Assembly: GCA_013115145.1 (NCBI GenBank)
Contig: JAAPAO010000080.1
Span: forward strand, 1 to 64,000
DNA: 64,000 bases
Source of the DNA: Perkinsus chesapeaki
Lineage: Eukaryota > Perkinsozoa > Perkinsida > Perkinsidae
Reading direction: 5' to 3'
The translations under genes and the position numbers were made by a program. The notes below the pieces were generated by a model. The model searched no databases. It saw only the letters and a list, made by a program, of their open reading frames with translations, and had not been told where the DNA came from. Below are positions 11,261 to 21,774 of this stretch, piece by piece (position 1 is the stretch's first letter; every line of letters begins with the position of its first letter).

Positions 11261-11436
11261 ACTACTAATGTACTGATATATGTCCTCTAGGAGACGCTAC
11301 AAGCTGGGGTAGCTGATCGTACCCAAGTTGACATCTTTCTTGCAATTTGACCTAAGTGCAAGAAAAGTACATTCTTGAATCTCCTGCTTCTGAGACTGCT
11401 GTGTCTTACTGAATTCTAGTGTGTCCATCCTTTCCT

Positions 11437-14400
11437 ATGGGATGCGGTGCCTCATCTTCATCATCAGCTAATGTAGTGCAGCCCGCCCAGCCACAAGAGG
11501 TACTAGTAACTAGCTACACTGTGGCGACTTAATCTCTCTCAGAGCACTGCCAGAGAGGCCGCTGCAGGGGACGGTGTAAGTCGATTGAATTGAATATAGC
11601 ACGTAAGAGCTTGATTTATAGGGCGCCGAACCCAAACACCATCAAAAAGATAACAAGGGCGATGCTGGTAAGCCGGGTTGTTACGTCAACCAATATACAG
11701 TCATTTTAGGTGGATCTGAGCACAACGGCGACAACGGGCCTGAGGAAGATGCCCCTAAGGTCGGAAGATGGTTAATTGATCTGTCGTATAAGCGAGTTAT
11801 CTAGTCTACCGCTCCAAGGCCTCGAAGGGCTGGAGTATCGGCACAAACAGTGTCAGCTGAGGATAGGAAGAATTTCAAGAAGCCGGTGTATGAAAAGGAC
11901 GAACTTACTAAGGAGATGCTACTCGATATTATAAAAACTAACGAGCGACTGCAGGTAGGGCTCAGCGGAGACCACAGTGTAGAGGGGATCAGGTGCTCTT
12001 CGGCAACTTGGACGAAGATGGCACTACAGACGTCATTATGGCGATGTAAGGGATCAGCTTGTCTTGGCGATATGTCACTGTTTGCAGGTACGCGAGGAGC
12101 TTCAATCCCGGAGAGATTCTGATAAAGCAGGGAGATGAGGGTGATGCATTCTGGATAGTTGAAAGTGGCCAATATGACATCTACGTGTATCGGCCTTCAA
12201 AGGACGGATCGAAAGAACCCGAAAAGCAGCCGGACGGCTCCCCTCCATTGGGAGACAAGGTCGATATGAATATCTTCGAGTTTAGTGCACGGTTCGAGCT
12301 TGGATACGCAGGTTCTCAGCTGCACTAAAGGCGCCTGTTTTGGTGAACTCGCTTTGATGTACAACGCTCCGCGGGCAGCCACAGTCAAATGTACGGAAGC
12401 TGGCAAGGTACTCGTTGGCGGGAGCGTTGATTACATAATAGAACAATGCAATTCGATGTGATGAGTTTATCGGGGCAATAGTGAAGTGTCAGGCCTGGGG
12501 GCTGGATAGGGAATCTTTCCAAATGATGGTCACAACCGCGGAGTCCACTAAGAAGAAGAAATACGAGGACTTCCTTACTTCGGTAGTAGCAAAGCCCCCT
12601 CCGCGTCACGGCCTTACCGCCTCCCCGAAAAGGTGCCGATATTGAAGGATCTGAACCACTTCGAGATTGCCCAGCTATCGGATATGCTCGATGCACAGGA
12701 TCATAAGTCTGGGGACGTCCTGATGATGCAAGGAGATGCAGGAGACAAGTTGGTGCCTTCGCAGTAGAGATCGCACAGTCAGACTCCTGAGCAGTTTCTA
12801 CATCCTGGAGTCTGGAGAGGCGAAGGCCTGTCTGACTGGAGAGGATGGCAATGAAGTTGTGGCAAAAGTCTACAATACTCCAGGAGAGTATTACTTCCGA
12901 ACTGGCCGTCTCGGGTGTCAATCTTGTATCCCAGTTACTTCGGGGAACTGGCGTTGTTGACATCGGCGCCTAGAAGGGCTACGGTCTATGCTTCGGGGAA
13001 TGGGTGCCGAGTGTTGGCCTTGTCGAAGGATAAATTCGACCGGGTTCTGGGGCCAATTAAACCTAGACTGCAGGCTAAAATGAACGAGGTGCCGCCGACG
13101 AAGATGAGATGTGGAGCAGTTTTCCATTGCCTACTTTTAGTACCCTCAATATGCGGAGATAATTAAAAGCCAAGGAGATGATACCCCTAAAGCGACCCAT
13201 CCTGAAGCTGGTAGTTGGTGCAGAGGATTACAGCTGGAAAAGCTCTGCTGTTTAGATTCCATGAGCGATCTTGGCCAGTCGGATGATGATGAGGAGGTAG
13301 CATAGGCTTTGTTCTTGTGTGGGAGAGTCGTATGGCAGGAAGCCCCCAAGGAGCAGAAGACTAAGCTGGACGTTTTGTTGCAGAATGACCCCAACGCTCC
13401 CAAGGACTTGGGCTCAGTTAAACGTCGACGCTCTGGCGTGTCCGCTCCGCAGGTGGGTGGTGGATTGAGGTTAAATGGATATTGAGGGGAAGCATGCTTG
13501 GGGCCGTCAGGTAACACAGTATGAGGCAGAGCACTGGGAAAAGCCCGTATTCGATAAGACGCCTGAAGAGAAGGATACTATAGCTAAGATGATACAGGAC
13601 AACCCAAAGCTTCAAGTCGTCTGCTGCTGCTGCCTGTCCCATGACCCAGCATCAAAACTTCAGGTTCTATTCGGACATCTTCAACCGGACGCGGTTACTG
13701 ACATCATTATGGCAATGGTAGTACCCTCTGCTGGAATCAGCCGTAACTCAATCCGAGGCGGTGATGTATCTGTTTTTAGTATCCCAAGTCCGTCGAGACC
13801 GGCACTGATGTCATTAAGCAGGGAGATGATGGTGATGCATTCTACATAGTCGCTGAGGGGTCCCTGCATGTCCATGTGAGGCGGCCTGGAGAGGCTGAGA
13901 GTACCAAAGGCGCCAAGGTATCCAGATCGGATTCATCCGCCGTTTTCGGAGCTCAAGCAGGTTTTGGAATTGGGCCCTGGATCTCTCTTTGGTGAACTGG
14001 CGCTCCTTTATAATGCTCCTAGAGCTGCGACAGTAACAGCAGTCAAAGACTCTAAGGTTGGCATGGATCAGCTGGTGGTGACATGTGAAGCTACTTGATC
14101 TCAGTTGTGGGCTCTCGATGCGGAGAGCTTCAGATTGATGCTTAGGACAGCCCAGGCTGTTGAGCCGAAAGAAAATGAAGAATTTGTTCATAGTTGTGAG
14201 GCATTTGCGAAGCTTAACAGGTAACTGTGGCGTATTCGTCCCCAGTGGATTTTAGTCGGATGGTGATGCGTGCTGCGGTGTGGCGGATAGATGGTTCAGG
14301 TTTGAACGAGCAGAACTCTCCACTGCTCTTGAGCGAGATCTTTTTGATGCTGAGGAGGTGTTTGCACAAGAAGGAGAGACAGCTGATCGAATGTTCATAT

Positions 14401-14760
14401 TGGAGGATGGCGAAGCTGTAGCATTCGATAAAGATAATAATGTAAGATAATCTCCAATGAGACGCATACCCTGGGTTATCAATGCAGGAGCTGGCTCGAT
14501 ACTCGAAGCCTGGAAGCGTCATGGGAGAGGTCGGATTCCTGTCGACTGAAGGGAAGAGGACAGCTTCGCTGAAGGCGATCGGAGAAGGCTGTTCAGTTTT
14601 CACTTTAGACAGAGAAGCCTTCGGCAGGTAAACAGTGCAGTTGGACGAGGCCATGATGATGGTATCCTTATTGCTTTAATTTAGTATGCTCCAACCTCTC
14701 GAGGAGGATATGAGGGAGGCAGCGAAGAAGTACGAGTACAATCCGTTATTGGAATCCTAG
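11437..14760 (+). CDS. Double PKA regulatory subunit: two inhibitor sites, four CNB domains, no kinase
   Basis: The start MGCGASSSSS (ATG 11437) fits N-myristoylation at Gly2 with possible palmitoylation at Cys3, and no dimerisation/docking helix is seen. Unit 1 has a pseudosubstrate-like RRAGVSA (about 11825), then CNB-A (EILIKQGDEGDAFWIVESG; FGELALMYNAPRAATV) and CNB-B (SGDVLMMQGDAGDK; FGELALLTSAPRRATV). A linker leads to unit 2: RRRSGVSA (about 13424), CNB-C (DVIKQGDDGDAFYIVAEG; FGELALLYNAPRAATV) and a divergent CNB-D (MGEVGFLSTEGKRTASL). The stop TAG at 14758-14760 follows YEYNPLLES. The E...R phosphate-binding cassette is intact in A-C and altered in D. About 16-18 introns, mostly 42-58 nt, leave roughly 800-850 aa. 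The family holds PKA catalytic subunits inactive until cAMP (or another cyclic nucleotide) binds. Apicomplexan PKG also has four CNBs, but it carries a kinase domain and lacks two inhibitor sites. Confidence 0.8.
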
Positions 14761-15210
14761 ATTTACTTGCACATTTCCATGATATTTTGCCCGTTGTTAT
14801 CGTCTATTGAGTGTTGAGTACCATAGATTCAGTAAGGAGGTAGGCAGCGAGACAGAGAACCATGAACCGGAGTAGCTACACGTCAACACTTTGTGCATAC
14901 ACTCCATCCATGTGCCGCGAAATAAACACACGGTACTTGGTACTAAGCTTGATTATCAGAATAGCACCTGGACTCTGCCGATGCGATACTGGACATAAAT
15001 CAAATGAAAGGCGAGCTACTTGGCCTTCCCTAACCCTGAGAATGGCATGCATGCTCGTTGACTATCAACGATCGAGTAACTTGGAGTGTTGGAGTTGAGA
15101 ATATCTTTGCTATATCTACTGGCCCCTAATGCTGCGGAATCGCGACCATGATTCCCATTTCGTAGCGCCCCTGTCCTGAGGAGAACAATCCAAGATGAGG
15201 AGACTTCGTG
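14761..15210. other. Intergenic, no gene seen
   Basis: Between the PKA-R stop and the truncated retroelement I see no conserved frame. A short plus frame (14862-15098) has no family likeness. The segment holds the 3' flank of the PKA-R gene and the left flank of the inserted element. Confidence 0.5.
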
Positions 15211-15252
15211 AGGTCTGCATCAAACGATCTGAAGATCGTTTGATGCAGACCT
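15211..15252. repeat. Perfect 20-bp inverted duplication at the broken end of the retroelement
   Basis: Left arm 15211-15230 and right arm 15233-15252 are exact reverse complements around a 2-bp centre (GA, 15231-15232). The right arm is in frame with the RNase H coding sequence that follows, and the frame is closed by TGA at 15230-15232. The left arm is therefore a backwards copy of the element's first 20 bases. This is what a snap-back or inverted repair event at a truncated retroelement end would leave. Confidence 0.9.
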
Positions 15253-15640
15253 TGGTAGTTGCAAGCGCCAAGCTATTTGGGAAGCGTTGGCTATTCTTAT
15301 CGCGACGCGGCTTTGGCTTCCGAAGCTGCCGCAGTTCTTTACGGTCAAGTGCTGCAGTGACTCTCGCGCTGCACTCGGTGCCCTGATGTCTTTCAAAAGC
15401 CGTAGTTCCGGTTTGGTGAAGATTGCTCAGGAGCTCGCTCTTGACTGTGCCTTATCAGGCAGATGGTTCAATTTGTCGTTTGAGCACCTTCCGGGCACAT
15501 TGAACGCCGATGCTGATGCTTTGAGCCGTTTGTCTGGAGGCTATGACATTCCACTAATTCTCCGTGCAGTTCCGCGTCTGGCGTGTCCGGCAAGAACGCC
15601 GGATTCTGGTTTTTGGCGTGTTCCCTCCAGTTTCCCCTAA
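15233..15640 (+). pseudogene. RNase H / connection-domain tail of the retroelement polyprotein, 5'-truncated
   Basis: The frame reads RSFDADLGSCKRQAIWEALA, then LIATRLWLPKL, CCSDSRAALGALMSF, LSFEHLPGTLNADADALSRL and a stop at 15640. The QAIWEALAIL helix, the SDSRAAL acidic residue and the HLPGTLNADADALSRL end are typical of RNase H domains in DIRS, Ty3-like and pararetroviral polyproteins. No reverse transcriptase motif lies upstream, because the frame closes at the truncation point. It has no start of its own and should be non-functional alone. Confidence 0.8.
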
Positions 15641-16048
15641 TACATTATGTGTTCTGCCATTTCAGGTTTTTTTTGTGTTTTCTTTCATGACGTCTGAGTA
15701 GCCACACTTTTTTTCCGCTTTCTCCTAGGGCTTGTTCAACATCGTTGACAGCAGTATGTTGTCTGGAACCTGGTCTCTGGTTTGCCTTTTTTTTAGGTGG
15801 TCTTTCTTGCTTTTTGTCCGAAGCTTTCCGTCACTATTTGCATGGACTTGCACCGCGTGCAACGGACTGTTGGTCTGTTAGCTTGTGTGCTCGAAACGGA
15901 GTAAGCTTTGGTTCATTGGGTCAATCCGGGCTAAGGCTCCCTTCAGAGATTGTTCTCCAGACGATCTTCGAATCGGCGATGCCATTCTCGCCTCGCATGG
16001 GGTTCTTTCAGATCTGCGGCTTTCTTCTAGTTTCGGACAGTTTTCGTG

Positions 16049-17281
16049 ATGGCAGCTCCTCCTCGTCGACGTGCACAAACCTCCCGTGGGAACGCTTCGG
16101 CCGCGATCAGTCTGGTTCAGGCCCATAATCGCGATAAGCTGAATCGCGTCGTCAAGCGTTTCCGGGGGATGACATACGCTAAGTCCACCAAATCTACTAT
16201 GTCTGTTCGAATGCGTCTCTGGTCCAAGCTTGCTGATGGTATTGGTGTTCCCGTCGTCCCTCTCTCTGCTTATGGTGTTGAGACGATATGTTCGGTCTTG
16301 CGTGCCGCTGGCTATCGGTCTGCTATCAACTATCTCAACTCTGCCATTACGCATAATCGGGATAAAGGCCATACTCCTGATGCCAGCACTGAGGCGGCGA
16401 TTAAGAGAGCGAGGATGGCGTGCAAAAGGAACCTTGGTCCTCCTAAGCGCATGAGAGGTATCAGCCTACAGGAGCTTCGCACGCTATCGCGAAAGCTAAA
16501 TGGACTCCATCCGAAGCATCGTATGGGTGGTTACTTACTGGCGAGCTGGTTCCTCTTGCGATGCTCTGAGTTACTGGCCTTGAATATGGAGCACTTGGTA
16601 TTTGACGAAGCTGCTAAGATTGTCTCCGTTACCATCGCTTCAAGCAAGGTTGATCAGGCGGGGTTTGGCTGTGTCAGATCTCATGGTTGTCTTTGTTCCA
16701 AACCGATCGACCCGGACGCTGCCATTTGCCCCTTTCATGTTATTTGGCATTTGGTGTTAACACGCAAGCGCCAGCGTGCTTCTGATTCCTCCCCTCTAAT
16801 GATAAGTCGGAAAGGGGAGTGGTTCCAGAAGAAAGAGTTCCTGGATTGTTTTCGTGAAGATGCACGGTCTTGTGGTCTCGCCATTTCCGAGAACGACAAG
16901 CTGGGGACCCATTCATTCCGGCGTGGTGGTGTTCAGTTACTGGCGAGCAGCGGCGCGGCGTCCAGGGACCAACTCAAACGTTTCGGCAGGTGGTCTTCGG
17001 ATTGCATCGATCGGTATCTTGAAGATGTGCTGATATCTGATAGTCATATGTATGCCGCAAGAGCGGTAAGGCAGGACAGCGTATTCCCTGCGACTGGGGA
17101 GTCTGCTGGTGGAGCACAGGATGGACGTGCTAACGCCCAGGCAGATTCCGTTTCTGACAACACATCGTGTTTGGTGCATCGATGTCCTGTGACGCCCCCG
17201 CGGAAGAAGAGCAATTGGTTTGCTCACCCGCTCACAGGATGGATTCGCAGTGATCTTTCGTCGAGGATATCTAGAAGATAG
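16049..17281 (+). CDS. Tyrosine recombinase of DIRS-like element
   Basis: The intact ORF of about 410 residues starts at the ATG at 16049 and has no intron. A basic N-terminal region (RRRAQTSRGN) and a helical core-binding domain precede the catalytic domain. I see the R-H-x-x-R-Y set: Arg in FLLRCSELLALN (about residue 171), His-x-x-Arg in GTHSFRRGG (about 288 and 291), a Trp in GRWSSDC at the second His position, and the Tyr nucleophile in DRYLED (about 323). A Cys/His cluster (RSHGCLCSKP, ICPFH) sits between boxes, as in several DIRS-type enzymes. The reaction is strand exchange that integrates a circular cDNA. The ORF is undamaged although its element is truncated, which suggests a fairly recent insertion. 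Confidence 0.85.
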   Translation: MAAPPRRRAQTSRGNASAAISLVQAHNRDKLNRVVKRFRGMTYAKSTKSTMSVRMRLWSKLADGIGVPVVPLSAYGVETICSVLRAAGYRSAINYLNSAITHNRDKGHTPDASTEAAIKRARMACKRNLGPPKRMRGISLQELRTLSRKLNGLHPKHRMGGYLLASWFLLRCSELLALNMEHLVFDEAAKIVSVTIASSKVDQAGFGCVRSHGCLCSKPIDPDAAICPFHVIWHLVLTRKRQRASDSSPLMISRKGEWFQKKEFLDCFREDARSCGLAISENDKLGTHSFRRGGVQLLASSGAASRDQLKRFGRWSSDCIDRYLEDVLISDSHMYAARAVRQDSVFPATGESAGGAQDGRANAQADSVSDNTSCLVHRCPVTPPRKKSNWFAHPLTGWIRSDLSSRISRR

Positions 17282-17672
17282 CCCTGTATGTCTTTCAGCA
17301 GTTCTACACAACGTACGAGTTGGTGCTGGTCGTTCATCTGGTCCTGGGCATATTTGCCAGCGGTCGATTGACGACTGGATATGTATATGTGCGTGTTATG
17401 TATAACCATATATATTGATGTCTATCTTGAACCGCTGATGCATTAAAATGTATAGCGGTGTCTGTGCGACTAACTCGATCCGCTGGAACCAGATGATTAC
17501 CCATGCGAACTTGTAGCTGTTGTGTTGATTGAGGATATGCTCGCGAAGGCAAAGATACTGTATTAACGCAACGTGCAAGATCCCAATGCGTTAAAACTTA
17601 GTTTATAGTCATGAACGCTCTTGCATGATTGATTAAAAGAGTTAGGCATACTGGCTGCTATGCGTCACTTTT
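17282..17672. other. Intergenic flank between retroelement and coiled-coil gene
   Basis: No gene is seen. The stretch holds the presumed right end of the DIRS-like element, a short inverted repeat (TTAACGCA/TGCGTTAA near 17563-17596) and the 3' flank of the minus-strand gene ending at 17673. Confidence 0.45.
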
Positions 17673-20600
17673 TCAAGAACCTAATTTGGGATGTAAGCGA
17701 AGACGGTCCAATTGCATTCCTGCCTTCTTGCAGTAGTCCAACGCAAAAGCTGAAGGAAGATTGGCAGGGGGCGGCTGCGAAATGTTATCAACGATTGTCC
17801 GGAATACCTGACAACACAGGACGCGGTGAAAGCTAGCGTGGAATAACGGATCCAACCTGTGTGCACGTGACCCTTTTAACTCGAACTGGTATCTCATGAT
17901 TGGCCATCAGTTTTTCAATAAGTTCATAACACTCCTCCTTGGAAAGGCCTAAACCGACTTTGGCAGATGCCCAGTGGCGCTCTCTTACCTTTAGCTTCGC
18001 GATCATCTGATACAGCTTTGGCGATTATTGGATCACTGTCGGTTAGATTATTCAGTAACCCACGCGCCTGGGCATCGCGTAACACGTCCAAAGCCATTGC
18101 AAGCTCACCCGAACTATTTTCACCGGAGAGTCCTTAGACTTCTTCCCACCACCGCTGCTGTGCCTGAGATGTCTACCTCTAAACCTGCGAGTTCCCACAA
18201 CATCCACCTGCCGCCATGCTTCTTGGACGAGGGCGGGGACTTTATGAAGCTGCTGTCGCTCGGAACAGCACGCTGCGTCTTCTGTGGCGCCGGCGTGTCC
18301 GCGAAGGGACTGCCGGTGACCTTGCTGTAGCGCCCTCCGTCAATATCGCTGAGTGTCGCGTCTGAGCAGTTAAGTCCGGAAGGAAAGCTCGGAAGCATAT
18401 CTCACTCAAGTCAGCTCCGGTCACATTGAGGTACTTCGACTTGAAACCTGAGAGCGCTAATGGAGCCCCGACCTCGTCAGATTGGCTTCACCAATGTTGA
18501 ACTCAGATGCCCGGTTCTCCTTGTTCCTCGACATATCTTTATAACGCGAGAGCTCGTCTTGTAGTCTGCCTATCTCCCTCTTAAGGTCACTCACTTCTGC
18601 ATGCAACTGACCACAGAAATCATTAAACATCCAAAGCATTTTCCAACTATCCCTACTTTGCCGACAATTTTGTTTTTACTGCTCGCCTCAGTGACCGACA
18701 TATTTATATTCAACAACTTCTCCTGACACCCGCAATCCCTGTCTGGTCTTCTGAGCCCACAACGCACTCACCTCGGCAGCCCTCCGAGCCTCTTCTAAGG
18801 CGTCCCTCTCGGTCTTTAGCGATGCTATTTCGTGATGGGCATCATCCAGTTGCTGAAAGCGGCTGTGACAGGAACGCTCAAATAGCAACTCATTCTAGTA
18901 CCTCACGGAGATCCTCAAGTTCTCTGTTCTTGCGCACCATAGCGGCCGCCGCGCTGCTGTCACCCCCATCGCTCTGACTGCCGGCTAAGAACCACTTCAA
19001 TACGCGCACACGCCCAAAGGCGCATCGATAAATTACTCGTGCTCTGCTTGAGATGAGACAAATTAGAAGTCTTTCCCACCTGCACGCCAGCCTTGCTCGA
19101 ACCCCCTTTATAAAACATCACTACTTGCTCCTTTATTGCTCTTCCCTCGGCAGCTGTCTCCGCCAATTCTGCCCTATGAATCGCCTGAATGGCTTCCTTC
19201 TTTGAAGCCTCCAAATCCATCCTCAAGGCACTCTCTCTAGCAACTATGGTGTCCTTTGTCGCCATGGCCAAGTCTCGCTCCTGACCCGTCTAATCTACCA
19301 GCAACCTCAGCATCCTTACGTGCTCAACGTTTCTAAGCTGCTCCTGGAGAACCTTTAACTCTGACCTTTCCGTAGTGAAGGAGTTCAGCTCGACCCTACA
19401 CGGGTAGCAGGTCCGCAACGCCGGACATTGGCAACTCATACTGCAGCATTTGGTTCTCTTGTGCCGCACTCTGGAGGGCCTCCTCCATCTTGTCAATATG
19501 AGCTCTCAGCGCCTCAGTCTCTGTCACCAGCATGGACTGCTCCTGTCCGAACAAACTATCTACTGCGCTGCAGCACCCACGCACAGTACTTGGTTCTGCG
19601 CTTCAAAGTGAGACTTCATCGACTCCAGCTCCTAACACAGACGTCGTGATGGTCGTAGATATCTTGCTTACCTCTTTGGTCTCCTTCAATGTCGAAATGG
19701 TCGTCTCGAGCTCTTGCTTGGACTACCAAGCATTGAATACTGTCACCTTAGTGCCGCTGGCCTAGTACCCGACGCAGCCTCTCCTCGGCCGAACTGAGCT
19801 CATTCTGGGTTCGCTTCAACTCAGCAGTTCTGCCCTCAAGTCGGCGGCTCTGAAAGGCACCCCGTCTAGGCATCGACCTCTGGCACCGCCTACCAACTCA
19901 GCAACCTTCGGATCCGGCCCGCGGCTGGCTGACGCAGCTGTGGCCTGACCACGGTGAGAGTGCTAATGGGACTGCTCGGCGGCGTATCCTACAAGTGATT
20001 CGTTCTCGGCTCTCAGCTTCGACAGGGCCGCCTTGAACTGGCCTTCGCTCACTTTATAGCTTTCAATATCAGCACGAAGACGCTTGGCTTCCTGAAACAC
20101 CCTACAGTCCCTCTCTGACAGCCCTGCCATCCAGTAGCACTTCCTCCTTCTGCTGCAGCCTAGTGCCAGCGTCTTGCAGCTTCCTTTCAACAGACTCGAG
20201 CTTCTCTCGAACTCTATCGACCTCAGCCGAGCTTACTCCGGTGTGGATAACACGAGCTGGAGAATCGCCTGAGACCATTCACGTTTTCCCAATGCCCTTT
20301 CTAAATCCTCGCCTCGCTGTGAGGCGTGCTGCTGCTGGTGTCCATGCAAGCCGCTCTGATCCATGGCCGACATGTTCATGCTCTAAACGCACCATTACTC
20401 AACACACAGTGTCGCTCAGTACTACCGAAGCCCTGTTTACGACCTGAACTCGCGGCAGCTGGTTGACGGGTTGGCCGTTCTGCTTGTTGTTGCTGCTGTT
20501 CTGTGATGTTGTTGTCTGATGCTGCGCCCCTGTAGTAGTGTAATGCGGCAGCTGCTGGTGTTGGGCGTATTGCGGTGGCCTCGGGGATAGGTGGGAAGTT

Positions 20601-20894
20601 GTATGATGAGTCGGCGGAGCGTTGCTCATGGAAGACATATTATTCTGAAACCAAAAGATGCCATCTCAGTTGACTCTTCATCCGATTCCCTACCGCGCTG
20701 CCATTTACTGGCGCGTACTGCCTGACATAGTTGGAGCTCGGAACCTGCCCCGACACGCTTCTGACCGGCTGCGGGTGCTGTTGCTGCTGTTGGATGTAGT
20801 GGACGCCTCCACCTCCTGGGACGGCCGACTGGAAGTGCTGGAGATGCTGACCAGATTGTGTGACGTAGGAGTTGCCTGGGTGACGATAGAACAT
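17673..20894 (-). CDS. Coiled-coil protein with Gln/His-rich N-terminus
   Basis: The start MFYRHPGNSYVTQSGQHLQ is at 20894; exon 2 begins at about 20640 after a 49-nt intron. The first 150 residues are low-complexity (Q, H, P, S, T runs such as VHYIQQQQQHPQP). Then comes a long coiled coil at 20.2-18.5 kb, for example LRADIESYKVSEGQFKAAL, LRAHIDKMEEALQSAAQENQ and LKREIGRLQDELSRYKDMS. The C-terminal exons read cleanly through in phase (LAMALDVLRDAQARGLLNNL, EECYELIEKLMANHEIPVRV, VFRTIVDNISQPPPANLPS) and end at the stop at 17673. That C-terminal helical region looks conserved but I cannot name it. Coiled-coil exon joins between 18.4 and 20.2 kb are not individually resolved. A structural or scaffold role is inferred only from composition. 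Confidence 0.6.
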
Positions 20895-21359
20895 CGGGTA
20901 GCTGGACAAAATGTGAATCGTAGGGCAAACCCCTTCCTGGTGGGGATCAATCTAGCGGAGCGAAGCGGTTCAACTCGACCATTTTCTCACGGCATACAGA
21001 AACGGCTGATGTATTACTGAATGCTCAAATGTAACCGCGGGAGCTGAAGCTTGAAAAGATACAAACCGAGCAGTCTACGGCTCGAGCCGCTTCCTTTGTG
21101 AGATTACCATCGTTCCATTAGCCTAGCAATAGTAATACCAACTCCGAAGTTAATTCCACTACCTCCACCGTCTCGGGTGTAACCAGATGCTCGTAGACTT
21201 CTTGAGATGGATCACTGGACCGCCGCCGATGGGGGGATATGGAGCCCGCTGCTTCAGTTCCGTCAGAAGACAGTGCAGCACAACACGGATCAACAGCGTC
21301 AGACCTCGAGGGAAAATGTCAAAAACGCGCATAGGGACAGCAAATTGTGTGACGAAAAT

Positions 21360-21625
21360 TATACCACACTTCGCACAACTCGTAACCTAACTAGGCGTTG
21401 AGGGGACAACAACCCTTGTCGACTGTACTCGAACAGGATCACTTATGTAGTGATTTCCTTTCGTTCACAAGAGTACTCTTGACAAAACCCTAAACCGTGA
21501 TGATGATATGTATACCACATCCACTCGGAGGTTTAGTCCACAATAATAATAATTGTGCGACTTCGATGAGTTTAATACTTCAACAGAAGTTACGGATGTT
21601 GGTAATACTGAGCGGTTAACAATTA
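21360..21625. repeat. 266-bp dispersed repeat, copy 1
   Basis: This block is the same length as, and differs at only two positions from, 26189-26454. Both copies begin TATACCACACTTCG and end GCGGTTAACAATTA. The two copies are in the same orientation. The block contains the 14-bp palindrome CAAGAGTACTCTTG and a GACAA...TTGTC hairpin. No coding frame is conserved in it. It lies about 466 nt upstream of the coiled-coil gene start and downstream of the copper-transporter fusion stop. Confidence 0.9.
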
Positions 21626-21774
21626 GTGAATCATTTTTTTATCGCTGTTATGGTTCTCGCTGGTTGCTCGTAAAGGAAAGCCCAAATTATCGAATGTTGG
21701 TATATTTCTTTTACACATTCACGCTTAAATTGCCGAGTATCACCATTTTTCATCACCTGTAATCTCCACGCTGG

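Larger units (their letters stand above)
15233..17281 (+). mobile_element. 5'-truncated DIRS-like (tyrosine recombinase) retroelement
   Basis: A retroelement RNase H tail is followed about 400 nt later by a tyrosine recombinase ORF on the same strand. RT-linked RNase H plus a tyrosine recombinase, with no integrase or LTR, is the hallmark of DIRS/Ngaro-type elements. The reverse transcriptase and everything upstream are missing: the element begins abruptly at the centre of the inverted duplication. I could not identify the right terminus. Weak inverted repeats (TTAACGCA ... TGCGTTAA) lie downstream at about 17563-17596. Confidence 0.8.

Noticed and set aside
11437-14760. Reading the cyclic-nucleotide gene as a cGMP-dependent protein kinase
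   Set aside because: Four CNBs and MGC suggested it, but two PKA-R inhibitor sites are present and a clear stop follows CNB-D with no kinase motif downstream.
15745-16128. Plus-strand frame between RNase H and recombinase
   Set aside because: It lies in a different frame, Cys/Phe/Ser-rich, with no retroelement motif and overlapping the recombinase start.
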